DNA from: JBCDIQ01 sp039024295
Lineage (GTDB): Bacteria > Bacteroidota > Bacteroidia > J057
DNA length: 20,681 bases
Direction of reading: 5' to 3'
Assembly (NCBI GenBank): GCA_039024295.1
Contig: JBCDIQ010000051.1
Span: 1 to 20,681 of the forward strand
Shown here: in pieces, positions 1 to 6,455 of the stretch
Layout of the letters: each line of letters starts with the position of its first letter
Numbering within the stretch: position 1 is the first letter of the stretch
Position numbers and translations under genes: made by a program
The notes under the pieces: generated by a model
The model's database searches: none
Seen by the model: only the letters and a program-made list of their open reading frames with translations
What the model was told of the DNA's origin: nothing

Positions 1-2
1 CG

Positions 3-643
3 CCCGTTAGAGAAAGTTGCCGTGTAGCCTTGGCTATCAACGTGTCGCAAATCGTAAACGTAGCGGAAGAAGCCGTTTTCTTGTCCATCGGCCGGTATCA
101 GACACGGCCATTGCCTCAATCGAAATAGATCAATCGGCCCAGGCACAATTTTCCCTCAATCCTGAATCTGGCACTGTGCCCCTTTCTGTTAGTTTTGAAA
201 CACCCACCCAAGCAGTAGCTTATCAATGGGACTTCGGAGATGGGTCGTCTTCTATTGAGCAAAACCCTCAGCATGCCTACATCCAACCAGGAATTTATGA
301 TGTTGGGCTTGTCATCACCACCACTCGCGGCTGCAGAGATACTTTTTTACTTGAAGCGGCTGTTACAGTTGAGCCAGGGCAAGTCTTTTTCCCAAGTGCA
401 TTCTCTCCCAACGGAGATCCTAATAATGATACCTTTGGAGCTATTGGCGAAGGCTTTTATAACCCCCAATTGCAAGTCTTTAACCGCTGGGGCAAGATGG
501 TTTATGCTGGTGCTGCGCCATGGAATGGAAGAACTGAATCAGGAACAGATGCGCCAGAAGGTGTATACATCTACGTGTGGCAGGCGAACGATTTAAGAGG
601 AAGGCTCCTACAAAGAAATGGTACAGTAACTATAATTCGGTAG
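3..643 (+). CDS. C-terminal part of a T9SS-secreted PKD / CHU_C (gliding-motility C-terminal) protein, frame apparently broken near base 90
   Basis: This is the end of a large secreted or surface protein whose start lies left of the window. Counting from the in-frame TTG at 17, residues about 44-118 form a PKD domain (YQWDFGDGSS and NPQHAY motifs, then GCRDT). Residues about 124-208 form the CHU_C T9SS signal (FSPNGDPNNDTF, VFNRWG, WNGR, APEGVYIYVW, final GTVTIIR). The frame holding these domains has a stop at 8-10, and its first ~30 residues are basic and look non-coding, with no signal peptide. The +3 frame is open from 3 to 128 and reads like a normal linker (SCRVALAINVSQIV, then AVFLSIG). 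The two join cleanly if GGCCGG at 90-95 once had three Cs. I therefore treat it as one CDS with a one-base loss, either a real frameshift or a sequence error. The type B-like tail predicts secretion by T9SS with retention at, or release from, the cell surface. The function of the missing N-terminal part is unknown. Confidence 0.8.
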
Positions 644-700
644 TAGAGAGGTAAAGGAAGTGTATCAGCTGAGATTTGATGAAACTGGGCCACAGATCAA

Positions 701-1093
701 TCATCCAATCCTTGCGCCCACCATCAACTTCCAAAACCTGGCGGCCACAACGCGAGTAGGATGGTAAAGAAAACATAATAGCGCTTTTGCCTCCTTGCAT
801 TCCCCAGGCAGGTTCATTTTCCTGATGTAGAATAAAATACTGGCTGGAATTACGATTAGCAAAGAAATGAGAACCATGCTGGATTCCAGCTTGTAGGCCC
901 AAACCTCCGCGTGCATATTACCAACACACAGGTTAATCACCAAAAAAGTAAGGATACCTACCAAACCAACATGTACAAGCCTATAAGCAGGTGCCTGACG
1001 AAAAAATCCCATTAAAAAGAGGCTGAGTCCCATGGCAATTAAGCCTTGATTTACGGGAGAAAGTAACTGGGGAAAATCCATCAGTAAATTCAT
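701..1093 (-). CDS. Small membrane protein of unknown function
   Basis: I do not recognise this 130-residue protein. It has three clear hydrophobic stretches at about residues 15-30, 38-57 and 70-90 (the last is SSMVLISLLIVIPASILFYI), each bounded by polar or charged residues. A basic tail follows (about residues 91-130), so it is probably an inner-membrane protein with a cytoplasmic C-terminus. The ATG at 1091-1093 is followed by a second ATG four codons later, and either could be the start; neither has a Shine-Dalgarno sequence, which is usual in Bacteroidota. It is convergent with the CHU_C gene, 57 bases away, and lies downstream of the efflux operon beyond a terminator, so it is probably transcribed on its own. 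An overlapping frame on the same strand (630-902) shares the region, so a frameshifted C-terminus is possible. Confidence 0.5.
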   Translation of the reverse strand: MNLLMDFPQLLSPVNQGLIAMGLSLFLMGFFRQAPAYRLVHVGLVGILTFLVINLCVGNMHAEVWAYKLESSMVLISLLIVIPASILFYIRKMNLPGECKEAKALLCFLYHPTRVVAARFWKLMVGARIG

Positions 1094-1357
1094 AAATGCA
1101 TTAAAACAAAAGCAATGGAGAGGGACAACCCTAAAAGGATATTAATCTAACACCTTCAAGCGTCTTATAATGAACGAATTAAGCATTGCTTTGTTCGTAA
1201 CATTGTCATAATATTAAAGAAAAAAGGACGATTTCCCAATGACTGGGCGAACAAACGTTAGCCTGGTGGATAAGTCAGCAGACATTTCTCTCAATAAATA
1301 ACATCCCTCAAAAAGAAATTCCCTTTTGACTTGATCTCTCGCACGGATACTGCGTCA
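1094..1357. other. Non-coding stretch between the small membrane protein and the efflux-operon terminator
   Basis: No plausible gene in any frame. The part next to 1094 should contain the promoter of the minus-strand membrane-protein gene, but I found no clean TAnnTTTG element. The sequence is AT-rich around 1160-1220. I see no RNA gene, long repeat or mobile-element end here. Confidence 0.4.
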
Positions 1358-1394
1358 GAAAAAGCCTCATTTGGCCCGCCAAACTCGGTTTTTC
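1358..1394. terminator. Bidirectional intrinsic terminator after the efflux/ion-channel operon
   Basis: GAAAAAGCC pairs with GGTTTTTC (one bulged G), then a 3x3 internal loop (TCA/CTC), then a TTTGG/CCAAA stem closed by a CCCG loop. Each strand ends in a run of five Ts directly after the stem. On the minus strand it lies 59 bases past the stop of the potassium-channel gene and so probably ends the four-gene operon. On the plus strand it would stop any read-through from the left. Confidence 0.7.
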
Positions 1395-1453
1395 TTCCTT
1401 GCCTCCACACGAGATCTCTGCGCAAAATCGGCAAGTTATTATTTTCGAGTTAC

Positions 1454-2149
1454 TTAATCTGAATCTCTTTTCTGAACAATGGAATTGTGTTGCAGGTACT
1501 TCCCCACAATCACAGCAGTAATGATGGTCAGGTAAAATTGGCCGGTGAGTCCAGTCAGTACAGCAATTTTTTGGGCTATGGGGGTTATCGGTGATATGTC
1601 CCCATAGCCTATGGAAAGCAGGGTGATAAAGGCAAAATACATCACCTTGTCGATGTGAATGTCGGTGCCTTGATTCTCCGGAGCAATTCCGCCCAGCGAG
1701 TGTGGTTGGAACATTTCAAGCCCCAGAAATAAAATAAAGGACAGAAAGCCCAGGGAAACATAGCCACTCATCAACCCAATGATGACGGTTTTGTTGACTT
1801 CGGTGGCATTCCAAATTTGGCTGATAATCTGCCGGGTGACGAACACGAAAAAGACGAAATATACGACCAGCTGAGTGGGAGCAGACGTTACGAACTCTCT
1901 GTTGGAGATTCTTACCAGAAAAATGCCCATGGAAATAACAAACAAGCCAATGGAAAAGTACCGCCATTTGCTCTCCTTGCGAATAAACAATGCTCCGAGA
2001 ATGATATTCGTACCGAATAAAACGGGCAATACATATTCCCTGAAGACTGCTAGCGGAAATAGGATGGACCCGAATAGCACTGCCAGTTGAGTGGAAAAGA
2101 ACAACTCAAAGCGAATCAGCGTTAGTTTTTCCCGTAATCCCCTAATCAT
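1454..2149 (-). CDS. Potassium channel protein with two-TM pore module (Ion_trans_2 type)
   Basis: This 231-residue inner-membrane protein is a probable K+ channel. The selectivity filter is S179-I180-G181-Y182-G183-D184, the canonical T-x-G-Y-G-D with Ser for Thr, inside a pore helix (VMYFAFITLLS). Outer and inner pore helices lie at about 122-145 and 195-216. Four further hydrophobic segments precede the pore (about 18-40, 42-57, 64-80, 92-112), giving an overall S1-S6-like layout. No arginine-rich S4 is visible, so voltage gating is doubtful. No RCK/TrkA domain or cyclic-nucleotide domain follows the pore; the protein stops about 15 residues after the inner helix. The start overlaps the end of the RND pump gene by 8 bases (ATG inside the last codons of the pump), implying translational coupling. 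How a K+ channel would serve the pump is unknown; buffering membrane potential during proton-driven export is one inference. Confidence 0.85.
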   Translation of the reverse strand: MIRGLREKLTLIRFELFFSTQLAVLFGSILFPLAVFREYVLPVLFGTNIILGALFIRKESKWRYFSIGLFVISMGIFLVRISNREFVTSAPTQLVVYFVFFVFVTRQIISQIWNATEVNKTVIIGLMSGYVSLGFLSFILFLGLEMFQPHSLGGIAPENQGTDIHIDKVMYFAFITLLSIGYGDISPITPIAQKIAVLTGLTGQFYLTIITAVIVGKYLQHNSIVQKRDSD

Positions 2150-5100
2150 CTAACAGAGATTCGTCAAATTTATAGTCTTTGTAACTCACCCGGTAAACCG
2201 CACTGTAGAAGGATGGAATAAATACCAGGGTAATGATGGTGCCGAACAACAAGCCAATCATGATACTCACTGACATGCCTTCCCACATTTCACCGCCGCT
2301 CAAATACAGCGGAATCATTCCTAGCACTGTAGTAAATGTTGCCAATAAAATAGGTCGGAATCGTTGAAGGCAGGCAGTGATAACCGCATCCTTTTCGGAC
2401 CTTTTCAATTCATTTATCTCGATCTCAATCCTGTCAATCAGCACAATCGCATTATTGATAACAATTCCCGCAAGAGAAATAACTCCCAAAAAAGGCATGA
2501 AGCCAAAAGGCTCGCCAAAGATAAGCAAGCCAATGACCACCCCGATGATGGAAAGGGGAATGGTAAGCACAACCATGGTCATTTTTCGGACCGAGTTGAA
2601 CTGAATGATCAACAGGATCAGGATAATAAACCCTGATAGGGGCAGGTACTTGATCACTGCGCCCATGTTATCGGCAGTATTTTCGGCATCTCCCCCAAAT
2701 TCAAGGGTGTAGCCTGTTGGCCAGGTCCCTGCTTGCTGTTTTTCCAACCAGGGGGTGACCTCTGCCAAAATCGCATTGGCATTCCCATTTTCATTCAGTT
2801 CACTGGAAATATTGATGGTTCTTCGCAGGTCCAGGCGTCTAACTTTGGCATACTGCCATTCCGGGATGATATTTGCCACCTGCAAAAGGGGCACGCTGCT
2901 GCCTGTGTTCTGCGCATATATGTTGAGGGTTTCGATGGACTCAAGGCTTTGTTGTTGGTTGCTTTCGCTGCGCATCAATATGGGAATAGACTCTTCATCT
3001 TCGCGGTATTCGCCTGTTTGAAAGCCATCCAGAACGGTCCGTAAGGAGGTTGCAATGTCCTGGTTGGTGACCCCCGCAGCTTTGGCCCGGTTTTGATCAA
3101 TATCGATCACAAACTTTTTACTTTTTGGGCCCCAGTCATCTTTCACATTCTTGGTCCCCTGAATTTGGGAAAGTCGCTTTTTGACCGATTCCGAAATTTT
3201 GGCCAGTTCGTCTGGATTTGAGCCTGATACTTTGATTTCTATGGGGGTACCACCGCCGCCAGCTTCCAACGGGTTTACTTTGATATCTGCATCAGGAAAT
3301 TTGTTGAAGCAAAAGAAATCCAGCTTTTTGATCACCCAATTGTTAAAATCCGCCGAAGAGGTATTTACCAGGATGTGGGCATAATTTGAATTTGCTTCAT
3401 CACGGGAATAGCCTTGGTCATAGGATTCAGGTCCGGTGCCGATGTAGGAAGACCAATCTACCACACCGTCAGGCTTTGTGGAATTAATTTGCAAGGAATC
3501 TTTGATGTACCGTTCGATGCCTTGGGCCACTTCCGCAGTTCGCTCGATCTTCGTTCCCTGTTGCAGGTTGATGTCTACGGTTATCATGTTACGGTCACTA
3601 TCTGGGAAGAACACAAATGGGATGTTGGTAAAACCGTAAAGGGCAACGACCAAAGAAAGGAAGAGTGCGCCCAGCACGGTATACTTACGGGCCAATGCAC
3701 CCAGAATAATGTTTTTGTAATACCCCCTGAGCGAAGTGATGATTCGATCAACCAGGGAAGGGCTTGTTTCTGATTTGGGTTTTATTTTCAGGAACATATA
3801 ACAGAACATGGTGATCATGGTCAGGGCAATGAACCATGAGGAGAGCAGGGCAATGGATATCACCACAAAAATGGGTCCTACGATATCCCCCATGACTGAT
3901 TCTGCCATGTAGAAAGCCAGGAAGGCAGCTGAGGTGGTAAGCGTGGAAATCAGCAGGGGTGTGAACAGTTCTGAGCAGGCATCAATTGCCGCTTTTCGGG
4001 CATCAATGCCTTTCTCCATTTTTACCATGATGGTTTCAGCTACCACGATGGCGTTGTCCACCATCATGCCCAATGCCATGATCAGAGCCGCCAGGGTAAC
4101 TTGGTTCAACCCCATGTTAATGAAGCCCATCACCATTAGGGTAGTGATAACCACCATCGGAATCAGGCTGGCAATCACCACTCCTGTTCGCACGCCCAGG
4201 AACAACAGCATCACAAGCAATACAATGGTAACGGATTGCAACAAATTCACCACAAAATCATCGATCTTAAAATCAATGTAGGCATCCAGGGAGGCTAGTC
4301 TGTCCAGTTCCAAGCCAACGGGGAGCTTGCCCCTCCATTTAGCGATGATTTGGTCTACTTCTTCCCCTAGTTTAATGATATTGGCCCCATCTTTTAGGTT
4401 TACGTGCATAGAAATGGCATTCCTACCATTCACCCGAACCTTTTGAGTAGCCGGATCAATATAGCTTTTCCTGACGGTGGTAATGTCCGAAAGGGCCACC
4501 AATTGCGTATTGGAATTCCCCACAGGAATGAGCAACTCTTCGATGTCCTCCACTGAGTTGAAGTTACCAGTAGGCTCCAAAATGATACGCTCATTTTCTA
4601 AGTTGACCTGCCCGCCAGAGCTCAAGATATTGGTAGAAGCAATGAAGTTCTGTAACAAAGACGCAGATAAGCCATACTCTTTCAGCCGGTCATTGTCAAA
4701 CTCTACAAAAACGCGCTCGTCCTGTTGGCCCCCCAATTCTACTTTGGCTGCATCGTCCAGTTTAATCAAATCATCCTTGATATCGTCGGCTACTTCCTTC
4801 ATGTCTTCATAGGAAAAGCCATCCGAGGTCAGGCCTACGATGATTCCATACACTTCTCCAATCCCCTCATCATCCAACTGCGGCACAGCTCCTTGAGGTA
4901 AGCCTTCCAAGGTGTTTATTTTTCTTCTCAGTCGGTCCCAAACTGCCTGCATATTCTCGGGACGAACCTCATCTTTCAACGTAACCTGCACCACGGATAA
5001 TCCGGTGCGGGAGGTACTGAAGACTTCCTTTAGCTCTGGAAGTTCCTGCGCAGCTTTCTCCACCTTATCGGTAACAAGTTGCTCTACCCGCTCAGGCCCA

Positions 5101-5261
5101 GCCCCTGGAAAGGGCGTGATCACACTGGCTATACGCACCGTAAAAGGCGGCATGCTATCTCTCGGTAAGGTTTGGTACAGCACCAATCCCATCACAATGA
5201 TGGTTCCAAGGATGGTAAAGGTGATTCTATTTTTTTCTATGGCAAATTGAGTAAGGTTCAT
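2142..5261 (-). CDS. RND-family efflux pump, AcrB-like inner-membrane permease
   Basis: At 1039 residues this is a full-length resistance-nodulation-division transporter. It starts with the usual short amphipathic helix and TM1 (residues 1-30), followed by the LPRDSMPPF and FPGAGPERVE motifs. Two periplasmic porter loops are separated by TM2-TM6 (about 335-500), and TM8-TM12 lie at about 870-1025. It should trade protons for substrate export, as a trimer joined to the membrane-fusion and outer-membrane proteins encoded just upstream. The TM4 motif is GMMVDNAIVVAE: D402 is kept, but the AcrB D408 position is N403. In TM10, GIVINNAIVLID has N936 at the AcrB K940 position, and A974 stands at the T978 position, while R967 (AcrB R971) is kept. 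Coupling may therefore differ from classical AcrB. Substrate cannot be told from sequence; an HAE-type drug or metabolite exporter fits better than a metal CusA type. Confidence 0.93.
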   Translation of the reverse strand: MNLTQFAIEKNRITFTILGTIIVMGLVLYQTLPRDSMPPFTVRIASVITPFPGAGPERVEQLVTDKVEKAAQELPELKEVFSTSRTGLSVVQVTLKDEVRPENMQAVWDRLRRKINTLEGLPQGAVPQLDDEGIGEVYGIIVGLTSDGFSYEDMKEVADDIKDDLIKLDDAAKVELGGQQDERVFVEFDNDRLKEYGLSASLLQNFIASTNILSSGGQVNLENERIILEPTGNFNSVEDIEELLIPVGNSNTQLVALSDITTVRKSYIDPATQKVRVNGRNAISMHVNLKDGANIIKLGEEVDQIIAKWRGKLPVGLELDRLASLDAYIDFKIDDFVVNLLQSVTIVLLVMLLFLGVRTGVVIASLIPMVVITTLMVMGFINMGLNQVTLAALIMALGMMVDNAIVVAETIMVKMEKGIDARKAAIDACSELFTPLLISTLTTSAAFLAFYMAESVMGDIVGPIFVVISIALLSSWFIALTMITMFCYMFLKIKPKSETSPSLVDRIITSLRGYYKNIILGALARKYTVLGALFLSLVVALYGFTNIPFVFFPDSDRNMITVDINLQQGTKIERTAEVAQGIERYIKDSLQINSTKPDGVVDWSSYIGTGPESYDQGYSRDEANSNYAHILVNTSSADFNNWVIKKLDFFCFNKFPDADIKVNPLEAGGGGTPIEIKVSGSNPDELAKISESVKKRLSQIQGTKNVKDDWGPKSKKFVIDIDQNRAKAAGVTNQDIATSLRTVLDGFQTGEYREDEESIPILMRSESNQQQSLESIETLNIYAQNTGSSVPLLQVANIIPEWQYAKVRRLDLRRTINISSELNENGNANAILAEVTPWLEKQQAGTWPTGYTLEFGGDAENTADNMGAVIKYLPLSGFIILILLIIQFNSVRKMTMVVLTIPLSIIGVVIGLLIFGEPFGFMPFLGVISLAGIVINNAIVLIDRIEIEINELKRSEKDAVITACLQRFRPILLATFTTVLGMIPLYLSGGEMWEGMSVSIMIGLLFGTIITLVFIPSFYSAVYRVSYKDYKFDESLLDD

Positions 5262-5320
5262 AAAGCTGAATAGTTTGGACAGAAATACAAGGAAGGTCAG
5301 TCAGAAATGCAGGCTGAGGA

Positions 5321-5340
5321 AAATGGGAACACACCCATTT
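5321..5340 (-). other. Intercistronic hairpin between membrane-fusion protein and RND pump genes
   Basis: AAATGGG (5321-5327) and CCCATTT (5334-5340) form a perfect 7-base stem with a 6-base loop, in the 89-base gap between the two genes, 10 bases after the membrane-fusion stop. There is no U-tract, so full termination is unlikely. It could stabilise the upstream message or lower expression of the downstream genes. Confidence 0.4.
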
Positions 5341-5350
5341 CCAACCAAGG

Positions 5351-6445
5351 CTATTGGAGGGTCACCTCTTGTCCATCCAATAAGGTTTGTAAACCTGCCG
5401 TGGCAATCTTCTGCCCTTCTTGGAGTCCTTGTTTTACCTCAAAGCCTTGCGAGGTAAGTGGGCCTACCTCAATGTGGTGCTTTTTGATGATGGCCGTGCT
5501 TCCTTCCTGCTGCTCAACCAAGAAGACAAAATTTCCTTTGCTGTCTTCCCCGACTGCCTTGGCCGGAATGATCAGGCTATTGGAAGCTGTTAATTTCTTT
5601 TCAGCAAAGTCAAAGGTTACGTTGGCTGCCATACCGCTTTTGATGTCTGAGGTGGCGTTTAGTACTTCCACCTTTACCGGGTAAGTAGCAGTACCTTGAT
5701 TTACAGCAGGGGAAACCTCACTTACCCTTCCTTGGAAATCCTGGCCGTTTAACGCTGCAAACTTTATGTTAACCTTCATACCTTTTTCCACTTTGTTGAT
5801 AAAGGTCTCCGGCAAGCCGATGGCAATTTCCATGGTATTGCCGGCATTGAGCACAGCAATCAATTGCCCTGCACCTACATTTTCATCCAGCTCTGCATTT
5901 ACCGAAGCAATGACGCCGTTTTCCGGTGCATATAAGTAGCCATACTTGACCTGCTCATTCTGGATGTCCACGCTTCTTTTAGCAGATTCATAGCCAGCCA
6001 ACGCCGTTCTGTACCCATTTTTGGCATTTTCGTAATCGCTCAAGGAAGAACTTCCTTTTTCATACAGTTCGCGGATCCTGTCCAGGTTCAACTTGGCCGT
6101 GTTCATCTGAGACTTGGCACTGTTTAGAGATGCCAGTGAGCTTTCATAACTCAGCCTGGCCTGGACATTGTCCAACTTGGCAAGCAGTGTGCCTTTGCGC
6201 ACCTTCTGTCCTAATTTCATGTTGAACTCGGTGATGATGCCACTGCTTCGGAAACTCAGGTTAACAACCATGTCTGTTTGGGCACTGCCGGAAAAGGTTC
6301 GCTCATTGGCAGCTCCCCCAAGTCCAACTTGTTGGTAGCGAACTGGTCGCACCACCTTTTCCTGAACCACCTCTTCTGATCCACACGCACTCATGAAAAG
6401 TAGGATACATATACCAAGTGCTGAATAGAAATTCATGATTTTCAT
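5351..6445 (-). CDS. RND efflux periplasmic adaptor (membrane-fusion lipoprotein, HlyD/AcrA family)
   Basis: This adaptor bridges the inner-membrane RND pump and the outer-membrane TolC-like protein. I use the ATG at 6443-6445 (364 residues), because it gives a lipoprotein signal ending in LLFMSA-C21 and starts 10 bases after the upstream stop; a longer reading from 6490 would overlap the upstream gene and bury the signal. Order: lipoyl/barrel-sandwich half 1 at about 58-95 (VNLSFRSSGIITEFNMKLGQ, then KGTLLAKLD), alpha-hairpin at about 96-165 (coiled coil, with LYEKGSSSLSDYENAK), lipoyl half 2 at about 168-200 (YLYAPENGVIAS), beta-barrel at about 205-280, and a membrane-proximal domain to the end (LQEGQKIATAGLQTLLDGQ). 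Same operon as the pump. Confidence is high for the family, low for substrate. Confidence 0.92.
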   Translation of the reverse strand: MKIMNFYSALGICILLFMSACGSEEVVQEKVVRPVRYQQVGLGGAANERTFSGSAQTDMVVNLSFRSSGIITEFNMKLGQKVRKGTLLAKLDNVQARLSYESSLASLNSAKSQMNTAKLNLDRIRELYEKGSSSLSDYENAKNGYRTALAGYESAKRSVDIQNEQVKYGYLYAPENGVIASVNAELDENVGAGQLIAVLNAGNTMEIAIGLPETFINKVEKGMKVNIKFAALNGQDFQGRVSEVSPAVNQGTATYPVKVEVLNATSDIKSGMAANVTFDFAEKKLTASNSLIIPAKAVGEDSKGNFVFLVEQQEGSTAIIKKHHIEVGPLTSQGFEVKQGLQEGQKIATAGLQTLLDGQEVTLQ

Positions 6446-6455
6446 GATAGCGGGA

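Noticed and set aside
630..902. 90-residue minus-strand frame overlapping the small membrane protein
   Set aside because: The alternative frame (701-1093) has three clear membrane segments and a better start, while this one has mixed composition. A frameshift linking the two cannot be excluded.
1332..1421. GATCTCT repeated at about 1333 and 1411
   Set aside because: Only seven shared bases with poor extension, on either side of the terminator; not enough for a repeat or binding-site claim.
3934..4281. Several 60-130-residue frames on the plus strand inside the efflux operon
   Set aside because: They lie opposite long, well-supported genes and have the low-complexity composition of antisense shadows.
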